A stretch of 64,000 nucleotides of DNA from contig JASANH010000419.1 of assembly GCA_030248295.1 (NCBI GenBank), forward strand, positions 124,001 to 188,000, written 5' to 3'. The translations under genes were made by a program, and so were the position numbers. Shown piece by piece: positions 44,611 through 55,159 of the stretch; positions within the stretch are counted from its first letter, which is position 1; each line of letters opens with the position of its first letter. This DNA is from Mesodorylaimus sp. YZB2_4. Its lineage: Eukaryota; Nematoda; Enoplea; Dorylaimida; Dorylaimidae. The notes under the pieces were generated by a model, which searched no databases, had not been told where the DNA came from, and saw only the letters and a list, made by a program, of their open reading frames with translations.

Positions 44611-45024
44611 TTAGAAGAGGGTTTGGTCAAGCAAATGTAACAACTTTCCTTCTCTAAGGATGGGTTCGCAGCTCCTGTACCTCCCAGGTCGAGTGTGGAG
44701 ACTTAACCTAGGTGATACAGTAAGCGAAATCTTGCGAAATTGAGTTAATTGCAAAATTCGATAGAGCAACACCACTAGAATGACCTGGCAAAGTGAGGCA
44801 ACTGCAGCATGGTCCTCCACACTGTAACCGCCAGACAAAGTTCGGGGGTCCCCATAAGTGTTTCTGTCAAAATGAGACATCTGCAGACATGTCCAGTTGA
44901 AACGAGATAAGTGCTGAGCCAGAGTCGAGTTATCTCCCTCTAGCTGGACACTTTTGGCGTGCGTCACTAAATCTAGTGAGACAAGTGGCGCCGCACACTT
45001 GTTAATCATTGGTTTATAGCTCAA
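44611..45024 (-). CDS. possible exon, uncharacterised secreted or surface protein
   Basis: 137-codon frame, read here from NKCAAPLVSLDLVTHAKSVQ. It contains possible glycosylation sites (NST, NWT), three cysteines and a hydrophobic segment AAVASLCQVILVVLLYRIL. No start codon with a signal peptide is visible, so it would be an internal or last exon. It lies just upstream of the transposase-like gene. No family recognised. Confidence 0.3.
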   Translation of the reverse strand: MSYKPMINKCAAPLVSLDLVTHAKSVQLEGDNSTLAQHLSRFNWTCLQMSHFDRNTYGDPRTLSGGYSVEDHAAVASLCQVILVVLLYRILQLTQFRKISLTVSPRLSLHTRPGRYRSCEPILREGKLLHLLDQTLF

Positions 45025-45087
45025 TGAGCTACTAAAATTGCATCTCTTGCCTCCTTTATTGTTTTTTTTTGACTTTTTAAAAAAAAT

Positions 45088-47172
45088 ATGGCTCGTAAAA
45101 GTCGTTTAATAGCATCTCAGGTGCTATATATAATTCCTGATGAATCGGATCAGCCTAATGCTGCTGATTCTAATTCGTCGGGCTCCTCAGACAGCGATTC
45201 ACCGATTGATGATTCCGATATTGACGATCATTACCTGCCCCCAAAATCGTCGACCTCGTCTTTATCATCCGATTCAGACAATGAGCAAGGAAATATCCTT
45301 AAGGAGGTGAGGGCCCACGTCGATTTATGCTGATATCTGCACAATACAAAGCCTTCTGACAGCCATGGTCAGTTAATAGAGGTATTTCTGTGAATTTAGG
45401 AAAGCCCAGAACCAGATTTGGGGTCTTCAACTGTTTGAAATGCACCTCAAAGATCACTAAAGATCAGAGGGTGCAGCTGTGCAAAAATTATTACAGCTTG
45501 TAGGTGGGTATTTATCTTTATGGGTATTCTTCCTCTATAGTAATTTCGTATTCACACATTTCCACACCTTTTCTCAATTTTTAGACTTACGAGCGCAAAA
45601 AAAGATTTCATTTGTCGATACGTGCGTCGTATACCAGTCGGCCAACGTTCAACAACGAAAGGAATGTGCACATCAAGTTATCAGTATTACTTTGAAATTG
45701 ATAATCAAGAAGTTAAAGTCTGCAAGAACTTTTTCAAAGATACGATTGCCGTCTCAAACAACGCCATCACGTGGGCCCTTCGTCACGAAAACTCAGAATG
45801 GTCATTTTCCGGAATGGATCGACGGGGTCATCATGAATGCACAATTAAAACATCGGAGGAAGATCGTCAAATTATTCGAGATCATATTAATAGCTACCCT
45901 GCTGTTGAACCCCTTTATGTTCGCAAAGACGGATGCAACAAGAAGTACCTGGAAGCCGGGCTGACAGTTCGAAAAATGTATCGCCATTATGCTCAGAAGA
46001 TGCTTTCCAACCAAAGGACTCCAGTGGCCCGAACATCATTCCATCGTTTTCTCAAGGAAGATTTCCCCAACCTCAGCATTCATCGTCCCAAAAAGGATCA
46101 ATGTGCTACATGCACAAAGTTCGATAACTTGCAAGGGCAAGAGAAGGAAGCATTTCGGGAACAATATGAAGCGCACCTGAATCGAAAGAAAGAAGCTGCC
46201 GAAGCTAAGCAAGAAGACAAAAGAAAAGCGGCTGAGGATCTTATTTGGCACAGAACGATAACGTATGATTTGCAATCAGTACTCTATACGCCGTGCTCCC
46301 AGGTCAGCACGTTGTACTACAAAAAAAACCTCGCGGTGTACAATTTTACAATTTATGAAGAGTCCAAGAAGCCTCCAGGGATTGGACACTGCTTCATGTG
46401 GACAGAGATAGAAGAAAATTGTGGATCTGTTGAAATTGGCACCTGCCTCATAGAGTATATCCGTTCACTGCCAGTCACAGTTAAGACGATTTCAATGTAT
46501 TCTGATACATGTGCCGGTCAAAATCGAAATCAGTTTGTGGCATCAGCAATGTTGCATTGTGTGAAGCATTTGCCTGTGGAAGTCATTGAGCAACGATTTC
46601 TTGAAAGTGGACATACCTATATGGAAGTTGATTCCATGCATGCGACGATTGAGCGAGCTAAAAAAGGAGTATCGGTATACGTTCCTGAGCAATGGTACGA
46701 AATAATCGCTGGTGCTAGAATAACCAAGCCTTATCGCGTTCATCAGCTGACCCACTCCGATTTTCTCGATATCAGACCTTTGGCTCAGAATTCGTGCCTT
46801 GGCAGCAGAGAAGATAATCTTGGTGAGCCAGTGAACTGGCTGAAAATAAAAATTCTGCGATATGAGAAAGAGAATCCAGGTATGATCAAGTTCAAGTATC
46901 AATATTCAGACCCTGAGTATCGATTTATTAATCTGGGAGCGATAAGTACTCGGAATTTGGCAAATCGGCAGCAGCATGGTTCCAATGAATTCAGATTGAA
47001 CCCCGCTTATGGCAGGCAGCTTCCAGTTTCCGCAGCAAAAAAAGCGGATCTGATTTCACTTTGCGAAAGTGGCGCTATTCCATCGCAATATCGAAAATTT
47101 TATGATGCTCTGACTGATGACGCAACCGTTCGTGACGCTAATGTGGATGAAGAGTCAGAAGAAGAATTTTGA
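45088..47172 (+). CDS. intact transposase-like protein (DUF7869-type), 3 exons
   Basis: Exons 45088-45306, 45405-45499 and 45585-47172 give 633 aa without a stop. The N-terminus is acidic and Ser/Asp-rich (1-73). Exon 2 adds FNCLKCTSKITKDQR. Exon 3 has YVRRIPVGQRS, VCKNFF, a Cys motif KKDQCATCTKFDNL, a charged coiled stretch (RKKEAAEAKQEDKRKAAEDL), then YSDTCAGQNRNQF and LESGHTYMEVDSMHATIERA. I recognise these last blocks from a widespread family of animal transposon-derived proteins now labelled DUF7869; the D/E/H residues may be catalytic. The tail is acidic. AATAAA lies at 47259. No convincing terminal inverted repeats were found, so it could be a complete element or a domesticated gene. 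Confidence 0.8.
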
Positions 47173-47179
47173 GTACTTT

Positions 47180-48360
47180 TGGAGTAGTTTGACATATCCG
47201 TTTCATGTCTATTCCTTATGGCTCATAAATTCGTACTATCACTGTGTGAGCCCATTGAAATAAAGACGGCACTCATGGAAAAATGAGACAAGTGTTGCAC
47301 ATGAATTGTCAGTGTTCTGACAAAATGAGATAATAGTACCTGATCAGTGACTGGTTATCACTTGCAACGAAGTTAAAAAATACTATCAATGCCTGTATAT
47401 CGGTGAAACCTAAATTGCAACATGAGCCATGCGCAGCAAATAGTGCGGTGGTACTTGGAGTCAAAAACTTTAACTTCGATTTTCTCCAAAGTGACTTTCT
47501 TGCACTTATCCCATTTTGGTTGGAACACATCGACTTTACAGAAGAAGAATGGCTCTGACATCGTGCAGACTCTCTATTTCTTCTCCCGAAGAAAGGCCCT
47601 ACTACTCTAGTCGCCTGCATGATTCACCCGCTACATTCAAATCACAAGTACTACACAACCTCGCTACAAATACGTACACACAGAAGATTGGTGAAGGTTA
47701 TGTATATGGTTGCCTAACTTCCTTGGCTGGTCGATACACCCTGCAGTATGAACATACAGTACAGGAGAGGCAGAAACCCACTGGGCTCTTTCTTCAAGGC
47801 TCCCACAGAACATACATACTTCGCCTGGGCTCTAGACCTGGGGCGATCTATCTGTCACTATGCTCTATCCTTATGTTTCGGTGGGCGAATAGGAAGGAAG
47901 ATGTCCCTTTGTCAATTGTAAATTTAAAACAACTTTTTTTAAAATTTTTGCGCCTGCTCAAAAGTACGGTACGTACATACTCCCTGGAAATCCCTGAGCG
48001 GGAAATTCAAATCTTGGATGTGCTCCAGACCTTGTGAATCATATTTCCCGACTTGTTATCTGGCAGTTAGGGAGTTTTATGAATGACCTGTTCCTCGTTC
48101 TTGCTTGTGCTTACGATTCACGCATGCGTAAGATTGAAAAATATGTTTCTGCATTAGTCTCGTGGGCAAGTGGGAATAGATCATCATTCCCATCGATATA
48201 CTCCATCGAACGATAAGCATCCTTGGAGAGCGCATCCATGCCCTCTCTTTTGTCATGAGTTGCTAATGCGAGTAAAGGCATGTCAGAGGGACGAAGCAAG
48301 AGAACTATCAGAGCGCTAGGTGAAACGCAAGTGAATACTCCATGAGGCATATTAAATGGC
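47180..48360. other. stretch without supported gene
   Basis: A 173-codon plus-strand frame at 47516-48037 has no domain and poor composition; not called. Confidence 0.35.
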
Positions 48361-48682
48361 TTCGTTTAGAGGTTGTACGTGTAGTGAGCACAGCACGCGT
48401 TGCTCTTCTCGTTCGGATTACCCCTAGCGCACCATGTGAACAGATCGCAGGTATTCGTGTCCATCCAGAAGTTGAAACTTCGAGACTTTTGGTGTCGCAC
48501 ATTCGGGCGCAGTTTTGCATCAGCGATAAAGCATATGTGGCCATCACAGTTTCAGTGGGGCAGATGTTGGGAAAGTGGGTGTAGGTACGAGACGGGTCTG
48601 AAAAAGTAATCTGGTAGAGTGATAATCATTTGTGGTTTTAAGGTTAGAAGCATTAGGACGAAATTGCACGCATATGAAACGA

Positions 48683-50500
48683 CTAACTCGAGCTGATCCG
48701 TAGTCCGTCAGAGAGGGATAAATTGACATCAAAACTTGAGATTTGGAATTGTCCTCTTGACTGTATTGGTGATGTAGGGAACCCCTTGACAGCAGCGAGT
48801 GCTCCACTGTTGTATGATACCGTTTGACTCGACTCGCATAGAGTGTGCTTGTACCTGGAACCAATGTCTTGACCAATGAGCATGGTAATGGTACCCACAA
48901 GGTCATCAGATAGAACGAACGAACTCATCGAACCGAACGTCAGATAGACATATTCGATGCCCGAAATTTGAACGACGCTGTTTTCCAGTCGTGTGATCAG
49001 AAGTGAACTTGGTTGCATGCACTGACCATTCCAATATGGATGGATATCGTTGTACGTCTTGCTGGACATGACTGAAACTTGGGCGCCAGTATCCATTGTG
49101 ACTTGAACTTGTCGACCATCGATGCCAATGACAATTGCAGGTGATGGTTGTTTCTGGAAAGGCGGAAAGTCACCAGCATGGCAAGAAAAAACATGGCCTT
49201 GATTACACGATTGATCAACAACATTGTTGTCAAATAAAGCGCGATCGTTTGAGACTCGTTGTTGTATGACTGGATTATTTGCTTGAACAGCGGCGACGTC
49301 TTAAGCATACAGAAATGGACAACGGAACGGATCATGACCAGGAGTGCGCCCACACCCAGGCGTTGTGCAGGGCGAACGAGTAGGGCAATGAGCTGGAACA
49401 TGTCCCACAGCATGACAATCGGAGAATTTTTTTGTTGCAACACGAGCGGGTGAGGGAATTGATGTTTGGTATCGCACTGATAGCGAGTGATTGAGCACTG
49501 ATACACACGCTCGCTAATTCCTCGCGGTGGTCGAACATACTGTGATGGGTGAAATTGATTGTTCATCTAAGCCTGGTCACTTGACGCATGTTGTGTCGCT
49601 GACGCCAATTTGACCAAGGCTGATGGTGTTGGCATTGAGGCTGGAGCGAACGATGATGGAGTTGAAGCAAGTAGTATTGATGAAGTTAAAGATTGCAAGA
49701 TCAGTGGCGATCACATTGGCGTTTGATGACAGCAAACCGGTTGATGACGTCTTTTCAAGCGAAGCAAAGTCCCATTTGAATGCATATTTGGTTAGATCGT
49801 CAAATGAAGGAAGTTGATCTTTAGCCAGAATGTACCAATCAAGAGCAATACGTAGAGGGGCACGTTTTGCTTGAATGTGTCCGCTAAATGACAGTCACGA
49901 TCGGTGGGCAGAGAGTCGGGCATTGCTCTCTGAGCAGCATGCTGCAGTCGATTAGCAAAATTCTGCAGATTTTCGTTCAGCTGTGGCTTCGTTTTTCAGA
50001 AGAGAGAATGCAATTAAGATCGTTCGCGTTTGAAAAATTTCGAGCACATCGCCTCCTCGGTTAGCTGAGTCCATGTCACAGCTTCACGATTTGGTTGTTG
50101 CTTCATGTAAGTACGGAACCAGCAGGCAGCCTTGTCTGACAGATAAAAGGGCAATACTGTCAGGAGTTTGACATCAGATTCTACTTTGAACGACATCATT
50201 CGCATGTAATAGTAATCCAGCCATTCGTCGAGAGGGGGAAGAATCAGGGTCCATAGCGAACGATTTGAGATTGAGTTGTGGAGCCTTCCCTGTATCCAAT
50301 GCAACTTGAAATTCGAGAACCAGGCAACGTGTTTTGTTGGGCATGCTGCAGTTGACCAGGCTGGGGCGCGAAGGCATTGTGGACTCGACGTCGTTTGTAG
50401 GCTGCAAGATCGATACTTTCGCTTGATTCAGCAATATCAGTTCTCGATTGTGCAGTTGTAGCTGGCACAGCTAGGCTGGGGGGGGGGGGGGGGCAGAGGA
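48683..50500 (-). pseudogene. Gypsy-like gag-protease relic
   Basis: From 50500 downward: a proline/Gln-rich start, a gag capsid-like block (LDEWLDYYYMRMMSFKVESD, AACWFRTYMKQQP, EEAMCSKFFKRE), a zinc knuckle lacking its first Cys (DCHAVGHVPAHCP), and a retropepsin with TMDTGAQVSVMSSKTYNDI and MLIGQDIG. Frames change at least three times. RT, RNase H, integrase and LTRs are absent, so the pol part is missing. A G16 tract at 50478-50493 lies in the gag leader. Confidence 0.85.
50478..50493. repeat. G16 tract
   Basis: Sixteen consecutive G on the plus strand. Confidence 0.9.
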
Positions 50501-51186
50501 CGATGTTACTTTGGCCACGTCAGATTGTATTTCTTGGAGCGCCTGCAGCACCGCTTGCAGGTCTACAGGTTGCTGCGGTGATACTGGGTCATAAGTATGG
50601 TGAGTAGGTCAGAGAAGCGCCGTAATGGTCATTGGCGGGGTCAGTAATGACCTGTGAGCCTGTAATGGATGGTGGCTAGCGGTGAACTGTCCTGACCTTC
50701 TCCACCCTGGTGAACCTGGAAAAAAACCATGAGGCCGATATGCCTTTACTACTTGTTACCTCCTGCATACAGTTTTCCTTGCACCAAATGCAGGAAAATA
50801 ATAATTTCAAAGAAGGAGCGCTTATTATAGTTTGCACAATGTGCATCATTGTTGTCTTCACCATGCTTCTAGCGTCGTTATCAGTGCGTACGGGTAACAT
50901 AATCAGAGGCTTTAATTCCCGCGTGGAATCTTAGTTCATGTTACAAGAGCACTGCGGCGTGTTGCTTATTTTAGTGTGAAGGTTCAAAGGATGTGACAGA
51001 ACTTACGAAGACAATCGTTTTCAGGGAAATAACTTCTCACAAAGAAGCATGGCTCTGCAGTAGTGAAGAACTTTGGCTCGTCCCATCCGAATATGTTATT
51101 GTATGTAGATCCCGTGGAAAATAAGGTTGGCATACTCCTCAGATTCGCATACAAAATTTTTTAAAATACGAAAATCGAATTTTCAG

Positions 51187-51232
51187 AGAAAGTTGAACTG
51201 CATGCACTTCATGGCATGCAATTCAACTTTCT
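51187..51232. repeat. short perfect-looking hairpin
   Basis: AGAAAGTTGAA(C)TGCATG and CATGCAATTCAACTTTCT flank a loop of about 10 nt. It could form a cruciform or RNA hairpin; no run of T follows and no function is evident. Confidence 0.6.
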
Positions 51233-51539
51233 TGCGCAACATGGCTTGCGCTTGATTTTTTGCTTCGTGAAACTGCGGTAATGTTTTTGCTTCTTGCATA
51301 TGTAAAGCAGCTGAAACAAGAGAGGCATCTCACAACAATCAATAAATACCAGTTGAGCCTCTAAGAACTCCGCCACATGTTAAAAACACCATTTCTATGA
51401 TGCGAAGACAGATAACTGTAGAATGAAAATGAGAATAAGACCAAACCCTGTTTTTGGGCTGGGGTAACACAAGATTTGTGATCGTTTGGTCGCAAGGGAG
51501 TTCGGGTTCGGCTCTCAATGGTTGCGTTCTATAATCGCG

Positions 51540-51975
51540 TGTTGGGATTGATAATTCAAAGCCTCTTTCTTTTGTGAACGTGAGAGAACAATCCCAAAGC
51601 AGCTTTTTTGATCTTCTGATTGAGCTTTTGAGAGGAATCTCTTTTTGCTTCAGATAGCTATCTTTAAAAATAAGTTATACCGAATCTTCCTCGAAGAAAA
51701 GCGACGTTATTGCGATCAGTTCTCACAAAAAAGGCAATTCCAACTTAATACTCATTACAACATCAAACGCGTGCGCACTCGATGATGAAATTTAGTTTGG
51801 TCTGAGTTCAAATTTCGTCGAAGCATACGCCAAGTATTCTCTGGAGATCTTTAGGCATATGCGCTTGAAAAGTATCTCTGAAGGAACACTAAAAAATACT
51901 TTTCGTTAGAACTTGCTGTCACAATTCGATAGCACGCTGTGGAGCGACCTACCCTTTGTAGAAACCTCGTCACGC
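51540..51975. repeat. receptor-associated flank, copy 2
   Basis: Matches 6190-6720 in the same orientation and ends about 200 bp beyond the 3' end of receptor 3. It defines a duplicon larger than the gene. Confidence 0.75.
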
Positions 51976-52168
51976 GGAGAAAGCACAGTAATATGAGGGC
52001 ACGGAACAACGTATCACAAATTTCTATTTAGTTTCGCATAGCAGCAGCAAATTTTGCTGTCCACAACCGCATGTTTCGGCAATCCGCACTATCGATTACA
52101 TTTTAAATCATAGATTCTAATCTTTTGAGCATTTAAGTAGTATCCGCGATACGATCTGTTCCAGCTTT

Positions 52169-53167
52169 TTATTTCAATCCGTCCCTAATAACCTGTCGAA
52201 ACGACTTACTCACTCCGAACATGACATAAAAATCGGAGGCATTTATCAGTGAAATCTCGATATTCCTTAACGCGACGAAAAGTCTATTTTCTAGGCACAA
52301 TACAAATTCAGGTCTGTAAGATAAAGCTGTATGCACTATCAAAACTGTAATTTCATTCGCAGCCTGCACTGTGTCGTAGACAACCAGAGCGAAAAGTGTT
52401 TTTTCAGCCTTCTTCCTTTGCTTTCCTTGCGAGCTACTGTTGTCTATCCCTGTCATACCTGCTACTTGTTTTAGACTTTTTCTATAGAAATAAATTAAGC
52501 AAGTACCGCTACTCACAATTCCAATCATCTGGGCCATCCACAATGCACTGCGTAGAGCCTGCAGCACGGTGGATACCCTGCTAGTCTGAAATGTTTTATC
52601 GGCCACCAGCATGTACAGACCCGCGCTCTCATTGCGAACAACTGCAAGCAGGAAACAGGAGAATATGCTGGTTGATACTCCAGAGATCACGGAGAAGGCT
52701 ATGACTCCGATTTCCCACCGTTTTCTTCGAATGACTTTGTATTTGACTGGTCTCGCGATGGCGTATGTTCGATCGATGCACATGGCCAGGGATACCGAAA
52801 TGGCTACGGTCGTCGTTACATCGTAGAATGCGATGGGTAAGTGGGCTGAGAATTTCATTAGGAAAAAATTGCTGCGATACCATTCGGCTTTGAAAAAATT
52901 TCCAGAAGCTAACCACTGCAAGGTCACCAAATTTATTACAGCTGCCACAGAATCCACTGTTCGGGCCACGTTTTCGTATAGTTGAAAGGAATAGACGCTT
53001 CCGTGACTTGTCTTGGATTGCTTGTAAAACGCAATAAAACATAAAGAATGGCCGACGAGGTCAAAAACGAGGCATGCGGGCTTGATCCAATAGGCGGCGA
53101 TGTGGGAAAGGTCAGTGATGGCTATCTTGGCTGCGGTGGATTGGATGAGGCAAGTATCGTTGGACAT
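52169..53167 (-). CDS. rhodopsin-like 7TM receptor, copy 3 (diverged)
   Basis: Intact 332-aa intronless gene, same length as copies 1 and 2 and roughly four-fifths identical by eye, with no gaps. Differences cluster in the N-terminus (residues 10-20), TM1-TM2 and the third loop. The TM3 end IDRTYAIARPVKYKVIRRK and the C-terminal SKSFRQVIRDGLK are unchanged. TM7 reads LINASDFYVMF. The stop codon again overlaps AATAAA. Ungapped conservation with many substitutions suggests purifying selection and a functional receptor. It lacks the 0.53-kb inverted repeats that flank copies 1 and 2. Confidence 0.85.
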   Translation of the reverse strand: MSNDTCLIQSTAAKIAITDLSHIAAYWIKPACLVFDLVGHSLCFIAFYKQSKTSHGSVYSFQLYENVARTVDSVAAVINLVTLQWLASGNFFKAEWYRSNFFLMKFSAHLPIAFYDVTTTVAISVSLAMCIDRTYAIARPVKYKVIRRKRWEIGVIAFSVISGVSTSIFSCFLLAVVRNESAGLYMLVADKTFQTSRVSTVLQALRSALWMAQMIGIVSSGTCLIYFYRKSLKQVAGMTGIDNSSSQGKQRKKAEKTLFALVVYDTVQAANEITVLIVHTALSYRPEFVLCLENRLFVALRNIEISLINASDFYVMFGVSKSFRQVIRDGLK

Positions 53168-53239
53168 ACTGCAATATCTATTATTCTCTGTAAAAATGAA
53201 AGAGTGCTCTCGATTGAACGGAGTATAAGATAACCAACA

Positions 53240-53750
53240 AATTGAACCTGCCTTTTAAACCCAGCAGGTAATAATCCACCATGAAGAAGAAGCGAAATGC
53301 CGACCCAAAGGGCCTTAGCTCAATAAAACAATTTTCCTGAAGCTTAATAATATCAAAAAAATTTTCACGGGAATATAAAGAAAATGCAAAAAAGAAACTC
53401 TCCAAGGTTGCTGGGAGCTCAATGAAAAATAAATGAAATGGTAACTAGATCTCGGATGACAAGAAATTTTAATCAATATTGATACGAAACGCCTAGATGA
53501 TGAGCTTAGTGGTTGAGGGCAAAAGTTTTTACAATCCCGGCAAATCTTTTTTACAAATAGTGTAAAAACCGCCACACTGCCAATAAATCGAAAATTCTCA
53601 AATTGTAGTCCGCAAATTTGAGCATGACAATTCGGACCTCCGGCGGATATTGTTTCCGATCGATAATGCGGGAATGATTAGGATCTCACGTCACAGTACA
53701 CTTTTTGCCAGAATGCCATCAGACAATGACGGCTGCCGTAATTTTCATAT
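53240..53750. other. gene-free stretch
   Basis: 5' flank of receptor 3; no match to the upstream regions of copies 1 and 2 was seen. Confidence 0.4.
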
Positions 53751-53754
53751 TGCC

Positions 53755-53925
53755 GGCAGCCTACTGCTAGGATCTCGAGGGGTTCAACTCCCAGGGATGG
53801 CGGTCGATTCATAAAAACTGCAAGTCCTTGGGATAGGGAGCAGGGACACGGTGGACAGACGGATCAGTCCCCCGCATAAATTTGCTTATAAGGTTTGGCA
53901 GTAGACAAATAACTGAATTTGCCCC
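53755..53925 (+). repeat. tRNA-derived SINE fragment
   Basis: B-box-like GGGGTTCAACTCCCAGGGATGG, then a body ending GCTTATAAGGTTTGGCAGTAGACAAATAACTG; both correspond to blocks of 14935-15355. Confidence 0.5.
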
Positions 53926-54330
53926 CCTCGATCAATTAAATTGTTTGCTATGAAAAGACTAGAAATCAGGAAACGTGCGAATGTACCTGCACTGAGGAGC
54001 AAGCTGATACCAAATCAACGTATTTACAAAATTTCGCATGATTTTAATTTAAAAACTGAGAAAGGTGAAATGGAATTAATAATATTGATCGAATAAAAGG
54101 AGAGAACCTGGCCAGTGGACAATCAAGAAGGAAGAGACTTTGGTATGGACGAACAACTACAATTGGACGGCTTAGCTGTAGAGGACATGAAATCATTGGA
54201 TCATCCCAGGGCAAACTAGGGCTGACCAGAGGACGGCTCGAGCCAACAAACCCACGCAGTCCACGGACTTGTCGTGCTATAGTTTATTGCCACCACACCA
54301 CAAGCCGGCCGTCAAAGGGGTCAAACCATC

Positions 54331-55035
54331 ACATTACAATGTCGAAATGTGTCCGGGGTATCGTAATGTGTCCGACCAAAATAGACATTGTTTCTCCTCC
54401 ATGACAACACGATTTGCCTTTTCCAAGCTTTTTATTGGTTATGTCTATCTAGTTATGCAACTACACTGTAGTTACTGTAGCTTGTCTCGGGTTTCCAAAT
54501 TCATCCCTGTTTTGATAAAGATCACACTTATAAATAATTAGCAATCAGGTCAGAACTAATTGATATAGGAGTATATGCTTGTGAATAACTCATTAGTATC
54601 AGAACTAGTTTACACTTTGCTGTAGCATATACTGCGCTCTACCACACTGTGCAAAAAAGAAAAAACTTATTCCAGCGTTTTGGTGTTACAGCATTCTTGT
54701 TTTTAAAATGTCTAACAAGCCTTTTGAATGAGAAGCTCGTCAAACGGGGCGATGTATCACAACTTACCAGTACAGATATTCCATTAGTAAAAAAATCCTT
54801 AATAAGTACTCATTCCAGGTTCAGTGCAATTTGGCTATGCTGCTCTTTTATAATTCGGCCTTCTCTGTGAGGCTTTTGGCGTGTCCTTCGTTTGATTTTC
54901 CTAATTTAGCAAGCGGACACATTACGATGACCCCGGACTTATTACGACAGGGGGTGACCCCGTCGTAATAAGTCCGCCGGACACATTACGATGTCGAAAA
55001 GCGTCCACCCGGACACATTACGATCCGGACACTTT
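54331..55035. mobile_element. 0.7-kb inverted-repeat element with nested palindromes
   Basis: The left end has GTGTCCGGGGTATCGTAATGTGTCCG; the right end has CGGACACATTACGATGACCCCGGAC, its inverse apart from small changes. The right end repeats the CGGACACATTACGAT block three times (54914, 54979, 55010). It also includes a palindrome with 15-bp perfect arms, CGGACTTATTACGAC (54934-54948) and GTCGTAATAAGTCCG (54962-54976). No coding sequence inside. Class unknown; foldback or MITE-like. Confidence 0.65.
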
Positions 55036-55053
55036 TTGACGCGACACCGGTCG

Positions 55054-55150
55054 TGAATTCAGAGGTTTGGGGGCTTGCTGGTTCTGTGAATAGTTAGGAT
55101 CTTGACCACACGGGGTGCCGACGGTATAGAGCTTCGGCATGAAGCCCCAA
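55054..55150. repeat. dispersed repeat shared with the palindrome arms
   Basis: TTCAGAGGTTTGGG, TTGCTGGTT and CTTGAC...CGGTATAGAGCTTC resemble 7405-7480 in the right arm and its mirror near 4925-5010. Confidence 0.45.
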
Positions 55151-55159
55151 TAACACTAT

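Larger units (their letters stand above)
48366..51140 (-). pseudogene. lectin-PAN locus C, broken by a retroelement
   Basis: The PAN exon (48597-48366) closely matches locus B (RTYTHFPNIC, CAHYTY), but a 4-bp deletion after CDTK changes the frame and removes the W-C pair. Upstream at about 51140-51007 is a lectin-like exon end (FGWDEPKFFTTAEPCFFVRS, then PENDCL) followed by a phase-1 GTAAGT donor, the phase the PAN exon expects. A Gypsy-like gag-protease segment (48683-50500) occupies the intron between them. The N-terminal exon with signal peptide was not found. So locus C is a former family member with at least two lesions. Confidence 0.7.

Noticed and set aside
44869-47332. AAAATGAGACA motifs on both sides of the transposase-like gene as terminal repeats
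   Set aside because: The matches are short and in direct orientation, not inverted, so they do not define transposon ends.
47516-48037. 173-codon frame
   Set aside because: No domain, no splice context and poor composition.
54914-55035. CRISPR-like or satellite array
   Set aside because: Only three irregularly spaced copies of a 15-bp motif, part of an inverted-repeat element in a eukaryotic genome.
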